Shown here: piece by piece, positions 36,449 through 45,461 of the stretch
Numbering within the stretch: position 1 is the first letter of the stretch
Layout of the letters: each line of letters opens with the position of its first letter
Assembly (NCBI GenBank): GCA_963812195.1
Contig: CAWEUI010000001.1
Coordinates: forward strand, 1-64,000
From: ZC4RG30 sp963812195
GTDB taxonomy: Bacteria > Pseudomonadota > Gammaproteobacteria > Steroidobacterales > Steroidobacteraceae
Length of the DNA stretch: 64,000 nt
Direction: 5' to 3'
Position numbers and translations under genes: made by a program
Notes under the pieces: model-generated
What the model was told of the DNA's origin: nothing
What the model saw: only the letters and a program-made list of their open reading frames with translations
Database searches by the model: none

Positions 36449-38047
36449 TCATTTGCTCCCCGGCGCTGGGGCCGTATCGTCGAAGTTGAACAACTCATCC
36501 TGCTTCTTGGCCGCATCCGGGTCCGGCATGTTCTGCTCCCAGTACTTGTGCCATATCTCGGCCCACGGGCGGCCATACATGTCGGGCACTTCGTACTCGA
36601 TCGTGTCCCCGGGCGAAACCGGTGTGGCCTTGCCCTTTACCGGATAGATATTGGGCACGCATTCGATGAACGTATACGGGTTGCCGGTATCCATGTCGCC
36701 CAGACGATTCAGCGTGCGCACGATGCGAATGGGCTGCACCAGCGACTCGGGGTCGTAGAAGATCGCCTCCTGGTTCAGGCCCGTGATCTTGCCTTTGGCA
36801 TCACGCACCGGCGTGTAGATCTCGATGGTCTGCATCTTGCTCGAGAACTCGAACTTGCCGTGCACCACCCAGCCCTGGATGTTGGAGGTCCAGGTGACCA
36901 GCGAGTCCTTGTCCCAGAAGCCGATGGTATCCCCATACCAGTGCGGCACATCCGGCCCCAGGCGCGGCACCGCGCCGGTCATGTTGAAGGTGCGGCCCAC
37001 GTAGATGTTGGTGACGAAGTTGCGGGCCACGCCGGTGGAGATCTGCACCAGCTTGGGCGTGACGACCACGTAGTGGTTGTTGATCTGCGTCTGGATGGCC
37101 ACCGGATCGAAGCGACGCATGAAGCCTTCCGGCCAACAGTACTGCGACGGCCACTGGGAGGCGCCGTTGACGCCTTCCTGATACATCAGCTCCACCATGC
37201 GCTTCTGGTATTCCGGTGTCAGCAGCGACAGGATCGTCGAGACCTGATTGACGCGCATGCTGCCGTACCAGTCTCCGGTGCTGCGGAAGTCCAGACCGTA
37301 GCGTCCGGTGATGTCGCCCGGCACCGTGGCATAAGTGTAGTGGTTCGGGCCGCCATGCTTCTTGGCCTCGGCCATCAATGCCTCGTAGTGTTCCTGCGCG
37401 GTCTTGAACGGATACGGGCTGACGATGGCCTCGCGCGGGTAGTCACGCTGACAGAATCCCCATGGCGCCTTCGCCGGGTCCTCGGACAGCGCCGCGCCAT
37501 TTGCGCCGTGTTCGGATTCCATGGCGTACGGACTGTTGCAGCGCCAGTACCGCGGATCGGTCCAGTACTTGCGATCCTTGTAGAAGTTCTTGGTGGTGAA
37601 CACATCAACCGGCAGTGGCGTGATGCCCGACGGGGTCGCGCCATTGGTGGCGCTGCCAATCACCGATGCAGCCTCGCCGGACGCGCCGGCCAGCGGCGGC
37701 CTTCCGGGAACCGGCGGCCGGCCGGCAGGCTGGCCTCCCGCGGCCGGCGCGGCCGGCGCGGCTGGCGGCGCTGCCGCGCGACGCCTGCCGAAGCCACCGA
37801 ATGGTCCCCGCAGCGGCTCCGGACCCACGGTCCACGGATTGTTCTGCAGCCAGGTCTCCACGGTGGGATCCTGGGAACTCACGTTCGGAGGATTGACCGG
37901 CGGCGCGCTCAGATCGGCCGCCAGCGGCCAGCCCCTGCCCACGCTCTTGAAGCCGGGATCGGCAACCTTCTGGGCGTCAGCCGAGACGCCCACCGCAACC
38001 AGTACCGCCACGCCACCGATGGACGCCAGTTTCTTCGCAATACGCAT
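36449..38047 (-). CDS. large secreted protein of unknown function
   Basis: 532 residues with a signal peptide (VAVLVAVGVSADAQ) and a Pro/Ala/Gly-rich spacer (about 75-125). A long conserved-looking body follows, rich in Trp, Tyr and Asn (NFYKDRKYWTDPRYW, PSQYCWPEGFMRRFDP, IGFWDKDSLVTWTSNIQGW). Cysteines in RCNSP, GFCQRD and QYCWPE may form disulphides. The tail has TIEYEVPDMYGRPWAEIWHKYW. I do not recognise the family. The start MRIAKKLASIG at 38047 has five Gs upstream. Neighbours are the DUF6152 and DUF6644-like genes, so it probably belongs to one envelope unit. Confidence 0.72.
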   Translation of the reverse strand: MRIAKKLASIGGVAVLVAVGVSADAQKVADPGFKSVGRGWPLAADLSAPPVNPPNVSSQDPTVETWLQNNPWTVGPEPLRGPFGGFGRRRAAAPPAAPAAPAAGGQPAGRPPVPGRPPLAGASGEAASVIGSATNGATPSGITPLPVDVFTTKNFYKDRKYWTDPRYWRCNSPYAMESEHGANGAALSEDPAKAPWGFCQRDYPREAIVSPYPFKTAQEHYEALMAEAKKHGGPNHYTYATVPGDITGRYGLDFRSTGDWYGSMRVNQVSTILSLLTPEYQKRMVELMYQEGVNGASQWPSQYCWPEGFMRRFDPVAIQTQINNHYVVVTPKLVQISTGVARNFVTNIYVGRTFNMTGAVPRLGPDVPHWYGDTIGFWDKDSLVTWTSNIQGWVVHGKFEFSSKMQTIEIYTPVRDAKGKITGLNQEAIFYDPESLVQPIRIVRTLNRLGDMDTGNPYTFIECVPNIYPVKGKATPVSPGDTIEYEVPDMYGRPWAEIWHKYWEQNMPDPDAAKKQDELFNFDDTAPAPGSK

Positions 38048-38076
38048 GTCTTTTCCCCCGTCGGCCCGTGTCCGGT

Positions 38077-39102
38077 TCAGGCCTTTCGTGCACTCACCAG
38101 CGAATAGTAGCCGCCACCGGTGCGCGCTGCCTCTATATCGACAAACCCGGCCGCCTCGAGGAACGTACGCAGTTCCGGCAGGCTGTATTGGCGCCCGCGG
38201 GTGCCAATAAGCATCAAGAGCGAGAAAGCAGCCGCCACCAATGGCCCGCAGCCATCGTCGTCCATCAGGATCTCGTGCAGCAGGATCCGGCCACCGGGTT
38301 GCAGCGATTCGAAGGACTTGCGTGCCAGCAACCGGCAGGTCTCGTCCGACCAGTCGTGAAATATGTTCGAGAAGAAATGCGCATCGTGGCCATGCGGCCA
38401 GTCCTGCGTGAACATGTTCAGAGGCTGGGTCTTCACGCGCCCGGCCACACCGGCCGCCGCGATGTACCTGTCCGCCTCCGCGCAGATGGTGTCGATCTCC
38501 AGCACCGTGGCGCTGATGCCCGCCACCGCCCTGGCCAGCTCGATGGAGAAGATCCCCGACCCGCCACCCACATCCAGCAGGGAACGCACGCTGCCGAACA
38601 AGGGTTGCTGGGACACCGCCAGCGCCGCGGCGCGGCTGTGCGCGTTCATGAACGCCGTGATCATGCGCGCCAGATCCGGCGGCATCTCGCCGCGTTCCCA
38701 CTCCTCGGCAACCGAAGCGTACTGCTCGGCCTTGCCACCCGTGCGCAAGGTCTGCAGCAATTGCGCGTGGAAGGGCTGATTCTCCTTGAACCTGTGCAGC
38801 AGCGGCCCGGCGTAACCCTGCGCCTCGGGATGCAACCAGCAACGCGCCACGGCGGTGGACCGCCAGCGGCCCCCGCGCTTCTCGACAAAGCCCAGTGCCG
38901 CCAGCATGGCCAGGTGAATACCCAGCGCGCGCGCATCCACCTGAAGCTCCGCAGCCAGTTCCGCGGTGTCCTTCGCGCACCCCGAAATCGCCGCGAACGT
39001 ACCAACCTCGTCGGCGACCGACACCACCGGGAACCGGAACAACGACAGCCAGGTGTCCCAGACGATGCGGTCGTCGACGTTGACTGGCAGCGTGCTCATC
39101 AC
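38077..39102 (-). CDS. O-methyltransferase of the COMT/hydroxyneurosporene-methyltransferase type
   Basis: A 341-residue enzyme. It has an N-terminal winged-helix dimerisation domain (ALGIHLAMLAALGFVEKRGG) and a class I methyltransferase domain with SAM loop LLDVGGGSGIFSIELA (177-183). The catalytic histidine is in NIFHDWSDETCRLL, followed by GRILLHEILMDDDG. Such enzymes methylate phenolic hydroxyls. In a catabolic island it might detoxify or tag a phenol, or the fold may be used for another reaction. The start could be GTG 39102 or ATG 39099. It is followed 30 bases later by the 532-aa secreted protein. Confidence 0.85.
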   Translation of the reverse strand: MMSTLPVNVDDRIVWDTWLSLFRFPVVSVADEVGTFAAISGCAKDTAELAAELQVDARALGIHLAMLAALGFVEKRGGRWRSTAVARCWLHPEAQGYAGPLLHRFKENQPFHAQLLQTLRTGGKAEQYASVAEEWERGEMPPDLARMITAFMNAHSRAAALAVSQQPLFGSVRSLLDVGGGSGIFSIELARAVAGISATVLEIDTICAEADRYIAAAGVAGRVKTQPLNMFTQDWPHGHDAHFFSNIFHDWSDETCRLLARKSFESLQPGGRILLHEILMDDDGCGPLVAAAFSLLMLIGTRGRQYSLPELRTFLEAAGFVDIEAARTGGGYYSLVSARKA

Positions 39103-39118
39103 ACATGCACTCCGTACA

Positions 39119-40393
39119 TCAGCCCAGCGTCGGGGGCCCCACCTCTGCCGCCCCGGTTGACTGGTAGCGTGGCGCGGTTTCCTTCAGGAACAGCGCCACG
39201 ATGAAACCGACCACCAGGCCGGTTGCCGCAAAGTACAGCGTACCCTTCAAACCATATTGGCTGCCCGCAATCCGCGTCGCGATCATCGGCGCCGCGCCAC
39301 CACCGATGAACTCGCCGGCACAGATCACGACGCCGGCCATCGAGGCCAGCATGCCGGGAGGCGCAGCCTCCGCGGCCACCGGTCCCGCCAGAATCGCCAG
39401 GGCCGCGAAGTTGAACAGCGATGCGAAGAACAGCAACACCCACAGCGTAGTGGTGTTGTCCGGGCCGGCCTGCGTGAAGAAATACAGCGCGACAGCGGCC
39501 AGGATGTAGGACGCCAGTGTGGAGAGCTTGCGTCCGATGATGTCCGACAACGCCGGCATCGCGAACTGACCGATGGCGCCGCCCACACCTACGGCCGAAA
39601 ACACGTTGCTGGCCGTTACGGCATCGAGGCCCAGACCAGCGCCGGCCGGCGCCGTGAGGTAAGCCTGCAGCATCGCGGCAATCACGAAGATGCCGCCCAT
39701 GGCGCAGATCAGGGTCAGCGGCGCAACCTTGGCGTTGCGATGGCCGAACATCTTGAGGAAAGGCACTCGGGTGACCGCGTGCCCCGCTGCGGTGCGCTTC
39801 GAGGGTTCGCGCACTACGATCCACATCAGTACCGCCATGATCAGACCCGGGGCACCCACCAGCAGGAAGACGGTGTGCCAGCTGTAGCTGTTGAGCAGCC
39901 GTGCGGCGATGACCGGCGCCAGTGCCAGACCAAACAGCGAAACCATGCACTGGAAGATGCCGTTGTTCATGCCGCGCCGGGCCGGCTTGGAGGCCTCCAC
40001 TGCCACCGCGACACCGATCGAGGCCACTGGCCCTTCGGCGACGCCCATGATCACGCGCACGATGACCAGCGCCATCACCGAGCCGGCCATGCCGCTGAAC
40101 CCCGACATCAGCGAGAACACCACGATGGCGGGCACCAGCACCGCGCGGCGCCCGACCTTGTCCGCCAGGTAGCCCATCACGAATGAGGAGATGCCCCAGG
40201 CCATGCCCAGGTATCCGGCCAGCGTGCCGCCTTCCGCCGGATCCAGGCCAAGATCCTTGGCCATGGTGGAGTTGGGCGACTGCAGAATCACGGGAAGCAC
40301 GAATCTGTCGAGACCCACCAGACCAAAGGTGATGCTCAGCAGAAGGATGATCTTCCACTCGTACGAGGTGTCGTGACCTTTTGCATCGGACAT
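39119..40393 (-). CDS. MFS transporter
   Basis: A 424-residue, 12-helix permease. Motif A is YLADKVGRRAVLVPA, the second-half equivalent is PALSDIIGRKLSTL, and GVAEGPVASIGVAVAVE marks helix 4. The overall layout suits the aromatic-acid/anion-cation symporter groups. A seven-G tract (40401-40407) precedes the start by 7 bases. It is probably the inner-membrane uptake step paired with the TonB receptor encoded upstream. Confidence 0.85.
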   Translation of the reverse strand: MSDAKGHDTSYEWKIILLLSITFGLVGLDRFVLPVILQSPNSTMAKDLGLDPAEGGTLAGYLGMAWGISSFVMGYLADKVGRRAVLVPAIVVFSLMSGFSGMAGSVMALVIVRVIMGVAEGPVASIGVAVAVEASKPARRGMNNGIFQCMVSLFGLALAPVIAARLLNSYSWHTVFLLVGAPGLIMAVLMWIVVREPSKRTAAGHAVTRVPFLKMFGHRNAKVAPLTLICAMGGIFVIAAMLQAYLTAPAGAGLGLDAVTASNVFSAVGVGGAIGQFAMPALSDIIGRKLSTLASYILAAVALYFFTQAGPDNTTTLWVLLFFASLFNFAALAILAGPVAAEAAPPGMLASMAGVVICAGEFIGGGAAPMIATRIAGSQYGLKGTLYFAATGLVVGFIVALFLKETAPRYQSTGAAEVGPPTLG

Positions 40394-40442
40394 TGCGAAT
40401 CCCCCCCTGTCTTATTGTTGCTGTCGGACCGCGCCCTTGAGG

Positions 40443-41597
40443 CTAGCGTTTTCCCCACAGACGTTTCGACGCAAGCGCCGCACCGTCCACCAGTGACTTG
40501 AGCTTCAACCACACGATGTCCGGATCCACCGGACCGAACCCGGCAAAGGTTCCGAACCCGCAGTCCGTGCCGGCCAGCACCCGCTCGCGCCCGACGATGT
40601 GGGCGAACTTCTCGAGCCGCTCGGCCACCAGCTCCGGGTGCTCGACATAGTTGGTGGTGGTACTGAGCACGCCCGGAACCAGCAGCTTGTCGTCGGGCAC
40701 CTGCGCCTTGAGGTCGCGGAACACCTGCCATTCATGCGCGTGGCGCGGATTGGCCGCCTCGAACAGGATGGCCTGCGGCTTGGCTTTCATCACCACCGGC
40801 AACAGCTTTTCCAGCGGCACGTCGTGGGTATGCGGGCCTTCGTAGTTGCCCCAGCACACGTGCATGCGCACGCGGTCGGCCGGCACGTTGCGCAGCGCGT
40901 GGTTGAGCACCTCGATGTGCCGCGCGGCCAGGCCGATGAAATCGTCCTCGGCCCGGTCGCGGTACATGGTGTGCCGGCCCATGGCCATGTCCGGCGCATC
41001 GATCTGGATCAGCAGCCCCGCCTGGGTGAGGCCCTCGTATTCGGCCCGCATGCCCTCTGCCACGGCCTCCAGGTATTCATCCTGGGTCGGGTAGTAGTCG
41101 TTGGGCTGGAACAGCGCGATGGTGCCGGGCGATGCCGTGTTGATGAAGCCTTCCGCCGGCTTCGCCGCGGCCATCGCCGCCTTCATGTTGGCGATGTCCA
41201 CCTGCATCGGCCCCAGGTCCTTGACCTTGATGGGCGCGACGCAGCGCGGCCGCCGGTAACTGGCCGTGGAGCCGAGCTTGGCCAGCTTCTGCAGCAGCCG
41301 CGGGTGTTCCACCAGATCCTGCCCCGGCTCGCGCGGCGTGTCGCCGTCGAAGCCGGACAGCCGGTCCTTGATGTAGGTGGCGTAGCTGATCTTGCCCATC
41401 TCGCCGTCGCTGACGACGTCGATGCCGACTTCGACCTGCCTGGCCACGATCTCGGCGACCGCGTCGGCGATCACCTTGTCCGGGTCCGGCGGCAACGTGC
41501 CGCCGTTCTCGCGGGCGAACAGCACATCGGTGACAGCCTGCGAGCGCGGCAGGCTGCCCACGTGCGTGGCCAGAATTCGATCTACGCTTTTGAGCAC
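40443..41597 (-). CDS. MetE C-terminal-domain-like zinc protein, copy 1
   Basis: A 384-residue TIM-barrel protein of the cobalamin-independent methionine synthase II / epoxyalkane:CoM-transferase family. The start ATHVGSLPRSQ, the segment VEVGIDVVSDGEMGK, and zinc-ligand regions HVCWGNYEGPHTHD and AGTDCGFGTF are present. It lacks the N-terminal MetE half, as is normal for this subfamily. Members act on thiols (homocysteine or coenzyme M), so a thiol-dependent methyl or alkyl transfer is likely, but the real substrate is unknown. GTG 41597 is chosen because longer frames run into the VOC gene. A second relative lies 4 kb upstream. Confidence 0.85.
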   Translation of the reverse strand: MLKSVDRILATHVGSLPRSQAVTDVLFARENGGTLPPDPDKVIADAVAEIVARQVEVGIDVVSDGEMGKISYATYIKDRLSGFDGDTPREPGQDLVEHPRLLQKLAKLGSTASYRRPRCVAPIKVKDLGPMQVDIANMKAAMAAAKPAEGFINTASPGTIALFQPNDYYPTQDEYLEAVAEGMRAEYEGLTQAGLLIQIDAPDMAMGRHTMYRDRAEDDFIGLAARHIEVLNHALRNVPADRVRMHVCWGNYEGPHTHDVPLEKLLPVVMKAKPQAILFEAANPRHAHEWQVFRDLKAQVPDDKLLVPGVLSTTTNYVEHPELVAERLEKFAHIVGRERVLAGTDCGFGTFAGFGPVDPDIVWLKLKSLVDGAALASKRLWGKR

Positions 41598-41616
41598 TGG
41601 ACTGGCGACTTCTTCG

Positions 41617-42153
41617 TTAGCGGAACATGTTGTTCGAGTGATGGTCACCGCCCAGCCAGCGCTTGAGTTCACTGTGCGCGTCGGTGCGGCGCGTGGCATT
41701 GATCTTGGCCACGTCCGGATGGTCGCAGGTGAACTCGCAGATCATGCCGTTCGGGTCCTCGGCGTACACCGAGCGGCAATAGCCGTGTTCGAGCACGTAG
41801 CTCTTCGGCGCCTCGAAGCCGGCGGCCTTCAGGCGCTTCTCGATGCCTTCCTGGGTTTCCTTGTCGACGTTCAGCGCAATGTGGTGGAACGGCGTGGCCG
41901 GGATCTTCGGCGCGAACAGTTCGGCGTCCTCCTTGTCGGCGAACTGGAAGAACGCCAGCGCACCGCCGTCACCCAGTCCGAAGAAGCAGTGGCAGTAGGT
42001 GCGCTCCTTGCCGAACAGCTCGTCCTTCTCGCACCAGGTGGCCACCAGCGGCAGCCCGATGATGTCCTCGTAGAAATGGCGGGTCGCCTCCAGGTCCTGG
42101 GACGTGTAGGCGGTGTGATGCAGCCGGGATGGCAGTTTTGCTGAGATGGCCAT
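41617..42153 (-). CDS. VOC-fold (glyoxalase/dioxygenase superfamily) protein
   Basis: A 178-residue protein with two VOC repeats. Metal-ligand candidates are H12 or H13 in RLHHTAYTSQDLEAT, a glutamate or histidine in the central ATPFHHIALNVD, and the C-terminal PNGMICEFTCD glutamate. VOC members include extradiol dioxygenases, glyoxalases and thiol transferases. Its place beside the MetE-like thiol proteins makes a glutathione- or thiol-adduct reaction plausible, but this is inference. The start at 42153 has a GGGG-type ribosome-binding site. Confidence 0.85.
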   Translation of the reverse strand: MAISAKLPSRLHHTAYTSQDLEATRHFYEDIIGLPLVATWCEKDELFGKERTYCHCFFGLGDGGALAFFQFADKEDAELFAPKIPATPFHHIALNVDKETQEGIEKRLKAAGFEAPKSYVLEHGYCRSVYAEDPNGMICEFTCDHPDVAKINATRRTDAHSELKRWLGGDHHSNNMFR

Positions 42154-42170
42154 GATGATGCCCCTTGTCT

Positions 42171-44375
42171 CTAGAAGTGATAGTCGAATTCCAGCCCGTA
42201 GCGCCGCGGCAGAGCCCTGAAGAGGAAGTTGCCCGGCGAGAATTCGGCATTGTACTTCTTGTTGGTGAGATTCTTGGCCCAGGCAGTTACCGACCAGGAA
42301 TCGGCCCGCACACCGACCCGGGTATCCAGCAGCGACACAGGGTTACGTGAAGTGGTGTTGTAGGGCTCCCACCACGTGCGTCCGATGCGCTGGAAGTCGC
42401 CCCGCAGGGTCAGCGCCAGGCCGGCGCCGATCGGCTGCGTGAACTGGGCCCCGAGGTTGATCGTGTCCTTGGTCACCAGCGGCGCCTCGTTGCCGATCAC
42501 CGATGTGTCCTGCATGTAGGTGATCCGGCTGTGGGTATAGCCGTAGGCAGCGTGCAGTTCCAGCTGGTCGAATGGCCGGGCGTTGACCTCCGCCTCGAAT
42601 CCCTTGTACTTCGAGTCCAGGTTGCCCAGGTTCTGCGTACCGTTCTGCGACAGGTACACGAAGAAGTAGCCATTGGTGGACTTGGTGCTGTACACCGCGA
42701 CGCTGCCGTTGAGGCGGCCGCTGTCCGACTGCGCCTTGGCCCCCACCTCGATGGTGTCGGCCACCTCGGCATTGAACAGATCGCCGACGCCGTAGATGTT
42801 GTTGGCGGCGGCCACCGCGCCCACACCGGTCTGGTTGAAGCCGCCGCTGCGGAAGCCGCGGCTCCAGCTGGTGTACAGCGTCACGTTGTCCGTCGGCTTG
42901 AAGCGCAGAGTCCCCTTGGGCTGCAGCTTGCTCCAGGTGTGGCGGCGCACCTCACCCGAGGTGGCCGACGGATCCGGCAGGAAGGCCGTCGGCGTATCCG
43001 TGGTGTTGCGGCGGGTGTCACGGTCATAGCGCAACGCCGCGTCGAATTCGAAGCGATGCGGCAACTCTATGGTGGCGTCACCGAACACGGCCCAGGCGTA
43101 GTTGTTCTGTGAATCGGCCAGGAACGAGAAGTTCGGGTTGTTGCCTGTAAGCCTCGGATCGCGATAGACCGGAAATACGCCCGCACCCGTATCCTCCATG
43201 TTGGACGTCGAAATGAAACGACTGGTGTGCACGTAGTAGGCACCGAGGATCCACGACAGCGGACCATTGTCTGCCGGTGAAGTGAGCCGCAGTTCCTGGC
43301 TCAGGCTCTTCACGTGCAGGTACTGGCTCTGGTTCAGGTCGAAGCCGAGCAGCGCCATGTACACGGAACTGGCCGCCGGCCGGAAGTCGTAGGCATCACC
43401 GGTAATGATCTCGCTGGTCAGGTTGTAGGCAGAGATTGAAGTCAGCGTGCCGACGCCCGTGTTGTAGTCCAGCTTCAGCGAGGTGTCGTACAGCTTGCGC
43501 GTATCAACACCCGGGTTGTCGCTCTGAATGGGCGAGGTGACGTCGTTGGCGTTCGGCGCCGTGGTGAAGCTGCTGAACGGGTTGGCTTCGTTGTCGCGCG
43601 GGATCACGAAGTAGAAGCCCCTGGTCTTCAGGTTGCTGATCGAGGCGCGCCAGTCGGCTTTCAACGCGTCGCTTGGTTGCCACAGCAGCTGCACGCGGCC
43701 GGACAGGTCACGCGCCGGATCGGCCTTCTGGTTCAGGTACACGTTCTTCAGGTACCCGTCCGTATCCGTATAGCTGAACGAGGTGCGGAACTTCAGAGTG
43801 TCCGAGCCGCCCACCGGACCGCTCAGGGCACCCTGCGCGATCTTCGATGAGCCGTTGCCGAAGCCCAAGCGCACATGGCCTTCCAGGTGATCCGACGGAG
43901 GACGCGTCGTGATGATGATGGCACCACCGATGGCATTGCGGCCGTAAAGGGCGCCCTGCGGACCCTTCAGCACCTCGATCTGCTTGATGTCGAACAGCTC
44001 CTGGTTGAACTCGGCGGGATTGGACTCCAGCACACCGTCCACCAGAACCGCGACGGACGGTTCGCTGTTACGCGCCTGGGAGACGCCGCGAATGACCACG
44101 AACGAATTGCCGGCGTTCTGGGTCTGCACCAGCGTCATGTTCGGGACCTGCGCAATGAAGTCCGCAGGTTTCTTGATGCCGGCTGATTCGATGGCCTGCT
44201 GCGTGAACACGTTCACCGTCATCGGCACATCGCGGAAGGACTCGTCGCGTTTGCGCGCCGTGACCACGATCTCCTGCAGCTGCTCGGTGCCGTTGTCTGC
44301 AGCCACCACCGGCGCCGCGATGACAGCCGCAAGAATCGCGCATGCTGTTCCCTGCAAAATCCTGTTCCTGGCCAT
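42171..44375 (-). CDS. TonB-dependent outer-membrane receptor
   Basis: A 734-residue receptor with signal peptide (cut near PVVAAD). The TonB-box-like EIVVTARKRDESFRDVP is followed by a plug domain (VVIRGVSQARNSEPSVAVLVDG, IEVLKGPQGALYGRNAIGGAI). A beta-barrel follows, ending in the outer-membrane terminal phenylalanine (LEFDYHF). The class fits receptors for hydrophobic or aromatic substrates in gammaproteobacteria and sphingomonads. The gene is intact and has a six-G tract 3 bases before the ATG. It sits between the VOC gene and the second MetE-like gene. Confidence 0.95.
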   Translation of the reverse strand: MARNRILQGTACAILAAVIAAPVVAADNGTEQLQEIVVTARKRDESFRDVPMTVNVFTQQAIESAGIKKPADFIAQVPNMTLVQTQNAGNSFVVIRGVSQARNSEPSVAVLVDGVLESNPAEFNQELFDIKQIEVLKGPQGALYGRNAIGGAIIITTRPPSDHLEGHVRLGFGNGSSKIAQGALSGPVGGSDTLKFRTSFSYTDTDGYLKNVYLNQKADPARDLSGRVQLLWQPSDALKADWRASISNLKTRGFYFVIPRDNEANPFSSFTTAPNANDVTSPIQSDNPGVDTRKLYDTSLKLDYNTGVGTLTSISAYNLTSEIITGDAYDFRPAASSVYMALLGFDLNQSQYLHVKSLSQELRLTSPADNGPLSWILGAYYVHTSRFISTSNMEDTGAGVFPVYRDPRLTGNNPNFSFLADSQNNYAWAVFGDATIELPHRFEFDAALRYDRDTRRNTTDTPTAFLPDPSATSGEVRRHTWSKLQPKGTLRFKPTDNVTLYTSWSRGFRSGGFNQTGVGAVAAANNIYGVGDLFNAEVADTIEVGAKAQSDSGRLNGSVAVYSTKSTNGYFFVYLSQNGTQNLGNLDSKYKGFEAEVNARPFDQLELHAAYGYTHSRITYMQDTSVIGNEAPLVTKDTINLGAQFTQPIGAGLALTLRGDFQRIGRTWWEPYNTTSRNPVSLLDTRVGVRADSWSVTAWAKNLTNKKYNAEFSPGNFLFRALPRRYGLEFDYHF

Positions 44376-44395
44376 ATACCCCCCGGTATCTGTGT

Positions 44396-45440
44396 TCAGC
44401 CCTGAGATTCGACCTCATCACGCATTATCCGCGCGCCAGCCACCATGGCAGCGAGCTTGCCATCGGCCACGTCCCGCGGCAGGTACTTCATGCCGCAGTC
44501 CGGTGCCACGATGATGTCTTGCGCCGGCACGTATTGCAGCGCCTGGCGGATGCGGCCGGCCACGGTCTCCGGCGTCTCCACGTTCATGTCCGAAAGATCG
44601 ATCACGCCCAGAATGATCGTCTTTCCCGGCAGACCCTTCAGCACGCAGCAGTCGAGGTTCGACTGCGCGGTCTCGATCGAAATCTGCTGGCAGGAGCACT
44701 TGCGACGAGCTCGGTGAGGAACGAGTAGCCCTCCTTGCCGGGACGCTCGTGGATGATGGCCGCGTAGCCAAAGCAGATGTGCACCGCGGTCTTGCCGGTG
44801 ATGCCGTCCAGCGCCGTGTTCAGCGCCTCCAGCCCGTACTTGCGCGCGTCTTCCGGACGCGCCTGCATGTACGGTTCGTCGATCTGCACGACGTCGGCGC
44901 CGGCGGCGAACAGATCGCGGATCTCCTCGTTCACGGCCTTCGCGTAGTCCATTGCCGCCTTCTCGCGGCTGCCGCCGTAGTGATCGATCTGCGCCTGCTG
45001 CGACATCGTGAACGGGCCGGGCACGGTGATCTTGACGTGACGCTGCGTGTTCGCCGGACAGGAATTTCACGTCCTCGACCATCACGGCGTGCCGGCGACG
45101 GATCGGGCCGGTGACGCGCGGCACCGGATTCGGGTGGCCGCTGCGATCCAGCGCCTCGCCAGGATTGTCCAGGTCCACGCCGTCCAGCGCGGTGGCGAAG
45201 CGGTTCGAATAGCTTTCGCGGCGGATCTCTCCATCGGTGATGATGTCGATGCCCGCCCGCTCCTGCGCGCGGATGGCCAGCAGGGTCGCGTCCTGCCAGG
45301 CTTCCTCGATGTAAGTCCTCCGGGACGCGCCACAACTCCTTCACGCGCACGCGGGGCGGGAAACGTCCGGCGAGCTTCTTGCGGTCGATCAGCCACTCTG
45401 GCTGTGGGTAACTGCCGACGAGCGAGGTGGGAAACAGCAT
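44396..45440 (-). pseudogene. MetE C-terminal-domain-like zinc protein, copy 2, frameshifted as sequenced
   Basis: The same family as the 40443-41597 gene but distinct in sequence. The restored protein is about 348 residues: MLFPTSLVGSYPQPEWLID, GIDIITDGEIRRES, TVPGPFTMSQQAQ, VVQIDEPYMQARPED, zinc region AVHICFGYAAIIHE and a C-terminal VAPDCGMKYLPRDVA. Three single-base indels break it: an extra T near 45314, an extra G near 45056 and a missing base near 44702. With the zinc histidine and cysteines intact I regard them as likely errors. It lies between the TonB receptor and the CoA-transferase gene. Confidence 0.82.
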
Positions 45441-45461
45441 GTCTTGTCCTCGTTGTGGTGG

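Noticed and set aside
38048..39106. In-frame extension of the 532-aa secreted protein upstream to 39106
   Set aside because: It is the shadow frame of the COMT-type methyltransferase. The signal peptide begins only at 38047.
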